Both the position numbers and the translations under genes were made by a program. From assembly GCA_033085395.1 (NCBI GenBank), contig MU853182.1, forward strand, positions 186,001-250,000: a stretch of DNA of 64,000 bases, in the 5' to 3' direction. This DNA comes from Xanthoparmelia taractica. Lineage: Eukaryota; Ascomycota; Lecanoromycetes; Lecanorales; Parmeliaceae. Positions 21,229-31,673 of this stretch are shown here, one piece after another. Each line of letters opens with the position of its first letter. Position 1 is the first letter of the stretch. The notes beneath the pieces were generated by a model. It ran no database searches. It was given only the letters and a program-made list of their open reading frames with translations, and had not been told where the DNA came from.

Positions 21229-22175
21229 GTTTGAGAGTTCTTTTCAAACTACCTTTCGTATTGGAGGTTAACAGGTGTCCGTTGGGCGCAGCTGTAAAGA
21301 GGTAGGACATACTTGCGGAAAAAGAAGTTCGGACAAATGAATGCTAGCCCCATTGAAAGTCCAGATGCTCCACAAAAGACATTTTTGTGTTAATCATTGG
21401 GGACCAATCCGAGTCGGTCGGCACGCATGCAGACTTATCCTTCCAAATGTTATTGTCCTTTCCAACCACAAACGCTTTAGCTTGATTGGAAAAAGCATTG
21501 GCATTCCTTCAGTATACGTTGAGCAACCAGAAAGCAGCAGGTTGCACAGGAAATAAGTACGCAACTGGACGAAGATTATACGCATACGTGCTATTCCTAG
21601 CCTCAATGAGTACCGCTCCCGTTCTAGTCCTCGGTTCGCGAGCTTGAAAATCTTGAGGTATATATATACCACTGGCGCCTTCCATTTGGAATGACTTGAC
21701 ACCTAGAGCTAAACCATCAAATCTCGCATGTACCGTCCATGCTGGATGTCCGGAATGAGGTAAGAAGGAGAATGAGAGACTTTGAACCTATGGGGCCATT
21801 ATATGCGGTACTCAGAACAAAGTAACGGCCAGTTGTACCAGCAAACTTGGCCTCCGCAGCTCTGTTATCATAGTGCCTATGCGTCGAGTAAGGTTTAACC
21901 TTGAGACCCAATTGTACTTCCGTTGCTGTACGTGGCAGTTTGCGCACATAACCAGAGTAATGTGTTGGACATGCCCCCGTCGCCATGCTTGACGGTGTAT
22001 GCCAATCAGAGTAAAGCGCTTCCTTTGTGCTTCCGTTGTTAACAGCGCGTGTCGTGGTCTATAGTTGCCACTACGACCTCTCACTTAATTGCGCCAACCT
22101 TAAGCCAAGGAGCCTCATCCTTGGAACAAGCCATCATGGTCCAAGAGCGAGCACCAACTGTTCACTGATGCTGAC
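21229..22175. other. Intergenic, about 0.95 kb
   Basis: It lies between the RING gene start and the 3' end of the Tip20/RINT1 gene. Short minus-strand open frames at 21717-22084 show no motif or intron pattern. Nothing is supported. Confidence 0.4.
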
Positions 22176-24772
22176 CTAATGAACCAACTCTATCCTCCTC
22201 TCAAGCACATGCCTCGCCTCACTCTCACTCAGCACCTCTAGACCCAACTCATCCAAGACTTCCCGTCCACTTTCGTTGTTTCGAAACACCCGTCTTTCTA
22301 CCTCCCACAAGCCCAATCCAACATCTTCGTCTCCGTCTTCTTCCCCTTCTTCACTCTTAACAGGAAGGCCTAGAAGCACCAAGCCTTCTCTCAGCTTCCG
22401 CATCCCTATCCCTGCTTGCCCCTCCCCCAGCCACCGGTCCATGGTTTCCCAAATGATTTCTACGTCCCGCTGAAATTGTGCAATACCGCTCGTGGAGAAG
22501 GTGTAACGCATTAGTACATGATCCCACATAAATGCCTGCACGGCGAGTGCAACTTGGCGCACAATGCGTCTCAATGGCGCTTGCGCGAGAACCTTGAAGA
22601 GGAAGGACAAGTAGTCGTTTAGTTGCTGGATAGGGGCATCGAGTTCCGCCGTTAGACTGAGAGAGGAGCCAGACTCTGCGGAAAGAGACGACCACGGGTT
22701 GATACGGCCATATGGTCGAAGAGACTCGCGAAGGCTGTGGACGAGCATATCCTGAATAACTCCTTCTGTTCGGATACGCAGGCGTCTATATGCTCCCGCA
22801 GTCTCGTCGAAAAGTGCACCAGAGTCCTCTTCTGAGCCGACGGTACTAGAAGTGCGTTCCGCCACATCTTCCACGCTCATAGGGCCCGCAAGATTCTTCC
22901 CTGTACTCCTACGAGCACGATCCTGCAGCTCATCCCAAAGATCAAGGAAGAAGACATCATCGCTCCAGTCGCGCATCTTCTTCTCGAGATATTCTGCACT
23001 ACCGTAGATACGACACAGGCGTTCCAGGCCGCCGAGCCCTTGAAGCTCAGCTTGGGCCTCGCGGGAAACCCCCTGGACTGTACGGGCGATGGAGGAGGTT
23101 CTCGCGAGGTAGGCTTTCAAGGAGTCGTGAAAGCGGGAATGGAAGCGATCGAATATGGTGATTTGGATATCAATCAGGAACCGGAGTTTCTGAGAGAATG
23201 ATGTCAATGGTCTATAACGATCTGTAATTGTCTCGAGAAGGTCGTTGACTCTAACAGCAGCATAGGTAGGCTTTGTTGCCCCTGAATCGACGCTATCATA
23301 GTCGATCTCTCCACTTTCCGGCGCATCGATGATGTTCTGATATCGAGACAACGCAAAATTCTTTTCCACTTCCAACCATCGGCCGAACCAATCCTTCTTG
23401 ACCAACACTTCCCAGGTTAGACCTTCCCATCCCTCAATACCGTTACCTCCATCATAATTCCATTCATCCCTTAAGCTGACGTCGAAACTCATAAGCTCAT
23501 GTATAAGATGACTGAGAAGATGCGGCTGCTTGGAGATTTGGGGCATCAGAGCAAAGATTTTGCGCCGGAGCATTGGTAGTAAAGCGGTGATGAGCGCAGA
23601 GGTGGAATCAATGTAGATGGATGTCAATGCTAGATTTGACTTCTTGAAATGTTCCCGCAGTATGGGCTGTAAGTATATTCCAAAGAATCCATCGTAGGTA
23701 TTTAGCAGACCAATGACGTGTGATAGAAAGTACTCAGGCTATCCATGTCAGCGTATTGACCATGCGAGTACTTTTATCGAGACTTACCTTGTCGAGCTTG
23801 TTCGTTGGTCTATCGCCCTCAAAATGATATTTGAAGCGGAGTTCCAGGGGCTTAGCCATGACCTCCAGTGGGAGAAGCACCAAAGGTTCTACTCCTTTCG
23901 TACTTTCCATAGTCTGACTGTCCCTTGCTTTCAATTCCGGTTCTTGTAGCTCGAGTAGCTTTTTGACGCCATCAATCCACTCATGCTCCAGCTGTCCGCC
24001 CAAACTGAGATCTTTTCCCGGCCATTGCATTTTCTTCAAGGTAGCTTCAAATTCACTAGCGAACGTATCTTTCATCTGCTTCCACAATATGCGAGTAGTC
24101 CTCTCGACGTGGTCTACTAGGTGTGGAGCTGCATCTTCGGCAGCAGGCTGAGCGTCCTTCAGAGCATTTACGAATTTTTGTAGTCGGAGGTATGGTTGTA
24201 GAGCATCTTGAGGAGACTTTTTGAAGTTCCGGCGTGCTTCAGCGCTGCATCCCAGGTATTAGTATGAGCGTGTTCAGCTATGACTTTGAGATGGGTTGCG
24301 GACCTTAGGTTCTCAACTTCCGTAAGCAATGTCATATATTCCTGGGCCACGTCCAGCTTCCGCAGGCTCTCCATGCTATGATCGAATTTTTGCACAGCAT
24401 CATCACTTGTTTCGGACCGGGTAACAATCATTAAACGGCGGTCTATGTCATTTTGCTGGGTCTTGAACTGTCTGGCACGTTGGTGGAGATCTTTTGAGTG
24501 AGCCACGGATGCTTTTGTGTTCTCGTCCTGGGTTGTCTTGGCCTCTTCTAGCTAAGAATGGTCAGGGAATGGATTGGCGGAGGTGAATAGGTCCACGAGC
24601 GTACCTGCTGCTGGAGCAGGACCTGCTGAGCCTTTACATCTTCTAGAAGGGAGTCGATATTTGCCAAGTCGGTAGTATTTTGCAACTTGTCGTTCAAGTA
24701 GTCTTCCACTCGTACATCTCGCTCCTCGTCGGCGACTCGAGAGGCATTTGTTCGGTAGGCAACCTCGGTCAT
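22176..24772 (-). CDS. RINT1/Tip20 family ER-Golgi tethering protein
   Basis: Exons: 24772-24605, 24551-24304, 24244-23788 and 23738-22176 (811 aa). All three introns are 49-59 nt, and the joins give QQQLEEAK, ENLSAEARRNF and NKLDKPEYFLSHV. The N-terminal quarter is a coiled coil (DYLNDKLQNTTDLANIDSLL onward). The RINT-1/TIP-1 domain fills the rest, with LRFKYHFEGDRPTNKLDKPE, LRDEWNYDG and HVLMRYTFSTSGIAQFQRD as its recognisable blocks. In yeast, Tip20 is a Dsl1-complex subunit that tethers COPI vesicles at the ER; in animals RINT1 has the matching role. The gene is divergent from DNA ligase I with a 280-bp gap. Confidence 0.92.
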
Positions 24773-25052
24773 TGCTGTATTGCGACTAAAGATGCCTGAA
24801 GCCACGTAGAAGAGACTGCACTGTCGATAGGACTTGCTGCCAGGCACAAATTATTACAATAGGGTTGGTCGAGGACTCTCCGCAAGTTTATGTAGGTTAA
24901 GTAGACTAGCCCGATAGAGTAGGATACCCGACCGTTACGCGCGGGCCGACGCGTTTCAATCCCATGTCTGCATAATGACGATGTTCAATATATCCCATCC
25001 ACAAGATCATCATGACTACAGCTGAGCTCAAACCAATGTGCGATCGTCGGCG
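24773..25052. promoter_or_regulatory. Shared divergent promoter, Tip20/RINT1 and DNA ligase I
   Basis: Only 280 bp separate the two start codons, so both genes must be driven from this segment. It holds the MCB-like box listed separately and a GC-rich core near 24930-24955. No clear TATA box is seen. Confidence 0.7.
24949..24954 (+). promoter_or_regulatory. MluI cell-cycle box (ACGCGT) upstream of DNA ligase I
   Basis: A perfect ACGCGT palindrome lies about 100 bp upstream of the ligase ATG, with a near match ACGCGC at 24937-24942. In budding yeast the DNA ligase gene CDC9 is induced at G1/S by MBF through such boxes, so a conserved function is plausible. One hexamer alone is weak evidence. 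Confidence 0.5.
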
Positions 25053-27746
25053 ATGTCGACCCCTTCCAAACGCCGTAAGACGAACAATCATCAGTTATCA
25101 CCGCAAACTGTAGGAAGCCTCGACTTCTTCTTCAACAAACAGAAAGAGGAGAAGGCATCAAAGACAACAGATGAAACCGCGCGGTCTGAGCACCTTTCCA
25201 ATGGACATTTGGGATCGCAGGAAGAAAGCAGCAAAGATCCTGATGCCCACGCCCTGACTGATGAGGAATACGCGCGAAAGCTGCAGTCCGAATGGGAAGA
25301 ACAAGATAGGGTTTTAGGAGCTCCACCCCTTAAGTCAGTCGGGGAGCCAACAGACAAGCAAGCAACAGAGGATCACGAGCCTGTCCAAAATGCTGATGGT
25401 ATCTCCGACCACCAGAAAGGGTCTTCAAAGCAGCAGGATGTTGCCCAGGATCATGCGTCATTGGCGCCACAGGCAAATGGAGCACAGAAGAAAGACACCT
25501 TATCATTGCAGTCGGCAACCTCCGCTGAAGACGCCATATCTTCCACTGCCCCCTTTGATGAGAACCCTCTGACTTTTGATCCTTCGAAATACATACCGGA
25601 TCTCAAGAGACATTGGGCGACGGAAGGTAGTCATGCATCATATGTACTCCTCACCAGATGCTTCGTGCTTGTCAACAGCACGCAAAGTCGTATCAAGATC
25701 GTTGATACATTGGTCAATTTTCTACGAATCATCATCGAAGGTGATCCTGAGAGCCTACTACCCGCTGTCTGGCTCGCTACCAATGCCATTTCTCCTCCTT
25801 ACATTTCGATGGAGCTAGGGCTTGGAGGTTCGGCTATCTCAAAGGCGCTGAAGAAGACATGTATGCTGGACAGTTCGGGTCTCAAAATGCTCTACGATAA
25901 GTATGGAGATGCAGGAGATGTCGCCTTCGAGGCCAAGAAGCGACAAACATACACTCTACGGAAGCCGAAACCCTTGACTATCAAGGGCGTCTTTGAAAGC
26001 TTGGTTAAAGTGGCCAACAGCAAAGGGACAGGTAGCCAAGAGTTTAAACAAAGGATCGTAGAAAGGTTGTTGCAAGACTCACAAGGCGCAGAAGAGAGCA
26101 GATATTTGGTTAGGACATTGTGCCAACATCTACGAATAGGGGCTGTGAAGACCACAATGCTTATTGCTCTGTCCCGCGCATTTCTGTTATCACGGCCTGA
26201 AGGCGCAACGTTTGATACGAGACTGCAGTCTGATCTTGCAAAGCTTAAGAAGGAAGGGCTGGCAGAAGTCTACAGCAAGGGCGAAGAGCTAGTCAAAGCA
26301 TGCTTCGCCCGTCGACCGAATTACAACGACCTTGTTCCTTGCCTTCTGGAAGTCGGTATCTCTGAGGAGCTTCTGCTGCGCTGTGGGCTAGGATTACACA
26401 TCCCATTACGACCCATGCTGGGTAGCATTACACGCGACCTGAGTGAGATGCTCAGGAAACTCCAAGGCCGAGACTTCAGCTGCGAGTACAAATACGACGG
26501 TCAACGGGCCCAAGTGCACTGCGACGAGCAAGGCAAAGTCTCAATTTTCTCGCGGCATCTGGAAGTCATGACAGACAAGTACCCCGACCTGGTTGCTCTT
26601 GTGCCCCAAATACGTGGTGAAGGCGTTAGTAGCTTCATACTCGAAGGCGAAGTCGTCGCCATCGACCAGGAAACTGGCGATCTTAAGGCGTTTCAAACCT
26701 TGACGAACAGAGCGAAAAAGGACGTTGCGATTGAGTCAATCAAGGTAGCCGTCTGCCTCTTCTCTTTCGACCTCATGTACCTCAACGGCGAGGAGCTTCT
26801 GGACAGACCTTTCCGAGAAAGGAGAGAGCTCCTCCGCAGCCTTTTTGTCGAGATCCCTAACCGCTTCACCTGGGTCAAGAACATAGACGCCACGTCCTCC
26901 GACTCGGAAACCGTCCTCGAATTCTTCAAATCAGCAACCGACATCAAATGCGAAGGCATCATGGTCAAAGTCCTCGACAACGTCCCCAACCCAGCTCTCC
27001 AAGATGACGAAAACTGCAACCACGATGACCACCCAGAAACAGCACCCTCGCCTCCGCCCCCTCCACCCCCAACAAAACCCTCATCCAAGAAAACCAAATC
27101 CAAACGCAAACCCGCCGCAGCACCGGACAAACCCGAAGACAAAACCCCCGGCACGCGCCGCAAACCCCTTCTCTCAACCTACACCCCAGACAAGCGCCTC
27201 GACTCCTGGCTCAAGGTGAAAAAAGACTACTCCACCACCTCCGACACCATCGACCTGATCCCCATCGCCGCCTGGCACGGCTCCGGCCGCAAAGCAAAAT
27301 GGTGGTCCCCGATCCTCCTCGCGGTCCGCAACCCCACAACCGGCGCCCTCGAAGCCGTCACGAAATGCATCTCCGGCTTCACGGACAAGTTCTACAAGGA
27401 CAACAAGGAGCGCTACAACGAGGAGACGGGCGCAAACTTGATTGCGCGACCGGGGTACGTCGAGTACACGGGGGGCCGGCCGGACGTCTGGTTCGAGCCG
27501 CAGGAGGTGTGGGAGATGGCGTTTGCGGATATCACGAAGAGCCCGACGTATTTGGCCGCGATCGGCTTGGTGGATGAGGATCGCGGGCTCAGCATGCGGT
27601 TTCCGCGCTTTTTGAGGGTGAGGGAGGATAAGGGGATTGATGAGGCTAGCACGGCGGACTTTTTGGCCGAGCTTTGGTGGAAGCAGGAAGCGAGGGGCGG
27701 CGGGGCGGGTGGGAAGGATATGAAGGAGGAAGAGGATGAGGAATGA
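25053..27746 (+). CDS. lig1: DNA ligase I (ATP-dependent)
   Basis: Single exon, 897 aa. The first in-frame ATG is 25053. A PCNA-interaction-like motif, QTVGSLDFFF, lies at about residues 15-24, followed by a disordered acidic region. A helical DNA-binding domain follows (about 190-450; LVRTLCQHLRIGAVKTTMLIAL). The nucleotidyltransferase motif I is CEYKYDGQRAQVH with Lys480 as the AMP-binding lysine. Motif III (SFDLMYLNGEELL), motif IV (CEGIMVKVLD), motif V (DSWLKVKKDY) and the OB-fold with PRFLRVREDKG follow. The enzyme joins Okazaki fragments and finishes excision repair in the nucleus. A Pro-tract and Lys-rich insert of about 50 residues sits between motifs IV and V. The Asp/Glu-rich extreme C-terminus is unremarkable. 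Confidence 0.96.
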   Translation: MSTPSKRRKTNNHQLSPQTVGSLDFFFNKQKEEKASKTTDETARSEHLSNGHLGSQEESSKDPDAHALTDEEYARKLQSEWEEQDRVLGAPPLKSVGEPTDKQATEDHEPVQNADGISDHQKGSSKQQDVAQDHASLAPQANGAQKKDTLSLQSATSAEDAISSTAPFDENPLTFDPSKYIPDLKRHWATEGSHASYVLLTRCFVLVNSTQSRIKIVDTLVNFLRIIIEGDPESLLPAVWLATNAISPPYISMELGLGGSAISKALKKTCMLDSSGLKMLYDKYGDAGDVAFEAKKRQTYTLRKPKPLTIKGVFESLVKVANSKGTGSQEFKQRIVERLLQDSQGAEESRYLVRTLCQHLRIGAVKTTMLIALSRAFLLSRPEGATFDTRLQSDLAKLKKEGLAEVYSKGEELVKACFARRPNYNDLVPCLLEVGISEELLLRCGLGLHIPLRPMLGSITRDLSEMLRKLQGRDFSCEYKYDGQRAQVHCDEQGKVSIFSRHLEVMTDKYPDLVALVPQIRGEGVSSFILEGEVVAIDQETGDLKAFQTLTNRAKKDVAIESIKVAVCLFSFDLMYLNGEELLDRPFRERRELLRSLFVEIPNRFTWVKNIDATSSDSETVLEFFKSATDIKCEGIMVKVLDNVPNPALQDDENCNHDDHPETAPSPPPPPPPTKPSSKKTKSKRKPAAAPDKPEDKTPGTRRKPLLSTYTPDKRLDSWLKVKKDYSTTSDTIDLIPIAAWHGSGRKAKWWSPILLAVRNPTTGALEAVTKCISGFTDKFYKDNKERYNEETGANLIARPGYVEYTGGRPDVWFEPQEVWEMAFADITKSPTYLAAIGLVDEDRGLSMRFPRFLRVREDKGIDEASTADFLAELWWKQEARGGGAGGKDMKEEEDEE

Positions 27747-28117
27747 GGAATGAGGGAAATGTGGCCGCGTGAGTTTGGAAAGGCATTTTCGAGGGATGAT
27801 GTTGGGAGATGAGATGTGATGAAAATAGTCATCATCCCTGTAATTGCTATGGCGAGGCTTGAAAGCTATCGCTGAGATCTAAAAAGGATAAAAAGCGATC
27901 TGGCAAGCCATGCGTACATGCCACAAGCACACTACAGCGAATCGAACAGCATCAGTCCTTTTGGAAAAGCGTTCAAAGCCCCTCTCCCATCTCTCCTTAC
28001 GCCTCATTCATATCATCATATCCAGCTTTTGTCGAACTCGGAAGTTAACATCCCTCATAGCTATGCCCGAGCAGCGAAGCATTCCTCTTATCATTCCCCT
28101 ATCCACCTCATACCCCA
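27747..28117. other. Convergent spacer, lig1 / sds23
   Basis: Tail-to-tail space holding the 3' ends of both genes. Open frames here are shadows of untranslated sequence. Nothing else is seen. Confidence 0.45.
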
Positions 28118-29896
28118 CTACCGCTTCTCCCTCAAATCGACAACGCTACTCCTCGCACTGTCGAGGCTCCCTCGAACCCCGCTCCTTGAACTGCTAGAGC
28201 TGCCCCTCCTCTTTCTCCTCGCCTCCTCCGGATCCGTCGGATGCAATCCACTAGCCCTCGCGAACAGATTCAGTATATCCGTCAAACTAATCACCCCACT
28301 CAACCTTCCCGACATATGCTGTCCCGGCATTGCGGAAGCGGAGACGGATGGTGTAGCGCTGAGAGGTTGGAAGGGAGGACTGGCTTGCGAGAAGGAGGTG
28401 GAAATGTGCTGGGGGTGGGTGACGGGCGGGTGGGCGATGGAGATGGGGTGGGCGTGGGGGGTTGGGCCGGGACCGGGAGTTGAGGGGGCGGACGGGGTGG
28501 GGGTGGTGGATGGGGTGGGGTTTTCGACTACCCACATCCTGGGAAGCAGTCAGTGTGTGTAAATTGGGATTGATGGGACGGAACGGATGGGAGTACCTGT
28601 GGGCTGCTGTGGCAACGAGCTTTGCGACTGTGTGAGCGAGGGTGGATTGTGGGTTTACGTAGAAGACGGGGTAAGAGTCTTTGCCATCAATCATGCCGCG
28701 GGTGGAAAGAATGACGGAGATGAAGTGTATGCAAGTGTTTTCGAGTAGAGGTGCTGAGCTTGACTTGGTGAGGAGCTGATACCCTGTCAGTAGACTTTCG
28801 AGGGATGCTTGGAACGAAACCTGCAAACCTTCACATCTACGTTGGATATGTTGCCCACAACGTTGTAGTTATTGTCGACGACGGCTAAAGACGTCACTCC
28901 TTCGTTGTTCATGAGGATCAACGCTTCTTTCAGAGGCTTATCCCCACTAACATCCATGGTATCAGTCGCGGTATCAGAAATTTTAAGAGGGAATAACATA
29001 CTTAATGGAAATCAATCCTTGAGACCCAATACCAAGGTCCTTGACCTCTCGAGGATACAGCTGGTCGATAATTGGGAAAGCGCCCCCGTTCTCCCACAGA
29101 AATTTCACCAGTCTCAGCTGACTTAGGATCCCAACGGCATGATTCGTCCCTTCTTTCAGTATAACAATGCGGTGAACACCACCCCCGAATGTCTCGACAG
29201 CAGCAGTTAGATCCGCAGTATGTGGCAACGTTACGAACGGCTCCTTGTTGCCTAAACTCTTCGCATCTCGCAGTGGTATCTTTTGGCCTTGCTGTGCCTT
29301 CTTAGCCAACTTCTCGAATATGACTAAGTGTTCATCATCGGGCTGCAGCTGGCCGATAGCGAAGAGGAGGTACTGAGTTAGGTCTCGGTAGTCGAAAGTC
29401 GCAATGGCCGAATTCTCGTTCTTGTTCGCTCGGACAAGCAGTACAGGTGCGCCAGATTTAGTCAGGAGCTTCATCTATAGTCAGCAACACGTTTTACACC
29501 CACGATAAGACGATGGCCTACATTCGTAGCATCCTCAACCCCACTGTCAACCTCGACCCACCTCAGATCCTCGGGTCGCACCAGCTCGCCCACAGCAATA
29601 TGCTGCCAATCTCTGCCGGCGAACCTGGGGTCCGCAGTCCCAGCAGTCGGCGGGTTATTCATCAGATCGCGTATCTGGGCTTCGGACATGGAAAGCTGGC
29701 GGGTACCTCGAGGCGAGGGTGGCATGCCACGTAACTGCTCGGTAAAGCTGGGGCGGTGATTGTGACTTGGACTTGTCTGATGGGCAAGACGCATGTTGTG
29801 GGAATGGGTTCGATGCGGTCCGGGGCGTTGTGGGTCGAGATTTGAGCTGGCGCTGGAGCTGGAGCTAGGGCGTCTGACGGCTGCGTCGTCGGACAT
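28118..29896 (-). CDS. sds23: Sds23/Moc1 family CBS-domain protein
   Basis: Exons: 29896-29522, 29474-29002, 28946-28829, 28775-28597 and 28538-28118 (521 aa); introns are 47-58 nt and every phase matches. The N-terminus is Ser/His/Pro-rich and disordered. Four CBS-type segments follow: VEDATNMKLLTKSGAPVLLVR, HRIVILKEGTNHAVGILSQ, GDKPLKEALILMNNEGVTSLAVVD, and HRMWVVE...GVISLTDILNLF after a long Pro/Thr insert. The C-terminus is Ser-rich with RRKRRGSSSSSR. In fission yeast, Sds23 inhibits PP2A-type phosphatases and links nutrient state to mitosis and mating. A cytosolic/nuclear location follows from family knowledge. The insert inside the last CBS pair (about 60 residues of Pro/Thr/His) looks unstructured. 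Confidence 0.92.
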
Positions 29897-30646
29897 TGTT
29901 TGACTGGGCCAGTGGGAGTGGGGGATGTCTAGTCTAGGCAGTCAGGGGAGAGGTTTGGGCATTCCTTTGGTCTTGTGGAAAGCACATGTGAAGAAGCAAT
30001 GTGAGTGTTGATATATGGTACAGTATTTCCACATTCTACGAGGATTAGCAGTAAGAAGGGAATTGATGAACGATAAGACAGAAAGCCCCGCGACTCGTTT
30101 CTGCGTCATTTCCTGCAAAGTGTTACAGAGTTCAGATCTACTTTACCTCGCTTACTGTATTTACCCTAGCTCCACTATCCGCCGAGCCGCTAGTTCTAAG
30201 GCGCCGTTATTTCACTGGCGTGTCTAAGGTATTCTATCAAAGACTAGTCTCTAACCGTCACTCCGTACCAAAGCTCCCGAAACGAGGGGAAGCTTACATA
30301 CTGCCCTAGTACTGGTGGTACCGTACTTTCCAAGTACTTTACTGTTCCGATGCATCTGTTGCTTTGTTAGAAGTAATAGCCTCCAAAAGAACAAGTATTA
30401 CCCTAGCTCATCGTAGCATCTCGATCCTGATTGCCCACAGAACAATGCACCGTAGGTATCATCCAAGTCGAATACAAAGGCAAACAAAAGGCAAAACAAA
30501 AGGCGCAACCTCCAAAACTCCAATCAAAACGCCACAATCCCCCCCCCCTCCCCCCCCTTCTTCTCAAAAAGCAGTCACTATCCAGAGTCATTCTTCCCTT
30601 TCCAAACTCCATCCAATCCAATTCCACCAACCCAATGCAACGACAA
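29897..30646. other. Intergenic, 0.75 kb
   Basis: It holds the promoter of sds23 and the 3' end of the Ras-like gene. A C-rich low-complexity tract lies at about 30537-30560. No gene is supported. Confidence 0.45.
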
Positions 30647-31673
30647 CTAGAAGCATTTGAATCTCGCCCAAATCCCACCCCGCTTCGTCTTCTTGGCTCC
30701 AGGCCTTTCCGGGAAGTCACTGCTATCTGCTTCTTTTTCCCCGTATGTCGGTAATGGCTGCGTTCGTGATGCAGATTGTGTGTGGCTGAGCAGACCTTCA
30801 TTCCGCGGCGGTCCTGCGGCAGTCTTGCCTCCTGCATGTTGGCGAGCGGCGACCACACGGCGGACGATCACTAGAAATGTACAAGCTTTAGCGTATGCAG
30901 TCAGAGATCCTTCGATCATCATAGTCCAGCGGGGCAATGCCGATTCGCTCTTCATCCGGTATTCGGAAAAACCAATAGAAAAGAGAGAACCTCACGAGCA
31001 AAAGTTTCTTCAATGTTGACCATCTCCCTCGCACTCGTCTCCATGAACCCACAACCTCGACTTCTCGCATATTCTAGTCCCTGCCTGCTACTGACCACCC
31101 GGGAGTCCTTCAAATCACACTTGTTCCCCGCAACAAGCTTGACCGGCTGCACCCCGCCCGTATCCTGCCGATGATCGCATTCCATATCTATCATCTGCAT
31201 GAAGTAGTCGAGCGTATCCAGGGAGGAGGCAGCCGTGATGTCATAGACGAGGAGAAAGGCATCGGATTTGAGATTCGAGGCAGCCCAGAGGCCGCGGTAT
31301 TCTTCTTGGCCGGCCGTGTCGGTGAGGGAGAGGAAGTAGGATTGGCCGTCTATCGTGCGTGTCGTGGAGTAGGAGTCCTCTAGGAAGAAGGGAGGGTCAG
31401 GGATAGGTAATGTTGAGGTAGGGGGACGAGATACCTATCGTGGGGTCATATCTGTAGAGAAGACGGAGTCAGCTGCGTGCATTGAGGCCAAGGGTCAATG
31501 GCTTACTCGTGTGTCCATTGACTTCGTACCAGTCGTAGCGTTATAGAAGATTTGCCTGAAGGCAAGGGTTTCAGTCAGTGCAATTGCTGCATTGGCATTG
31601 CTTTGACATGGGAGAGCGTACCGCAGCCACCATCTCCGCAGATAGTTATAGATATCCGATTTTGGTCACCCAT
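30647..31673 (-). CDS. Ras-family small GTPase without a CaaX box
   Basis: Exons: 31673-31622, 31555-31507, 31451-31435, 31379-30996 and 30870-30647 (241 aa). Splicing restores all G motifs: P-loop GDGGCGKSS (residues about 13-21), switch I YDPTIEDSY, switch II DTAGQEEYRG, NKCD and ETSA. The third exon is only 17 nt and encodes YDPTI; the splice sites around it are good (CTACAG / GTATCT). The last exon adds a Lys/Pro/Ser-rich tail ending GIWARFKCF and a stop. The cysteine is followed by a single residue, so there is no CaaX prenylation box. Membrane attachment, if any, would need another route. The subgroup (Ras, Rsr1 or Rheb-like) is not resolved, and the biological role is unknown. Confidence 0.85.

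Noticed and set aside
22276..23192. Opposite-strand and alternate-frame open frames in the RINT1 gene
   Set aside because: Shadows of the conserved RINT1 coding exon.
30537..30560. C-rich tract
   Set aside because: Simple low-complexity sequence in noncoding DNA; no sign of an element.
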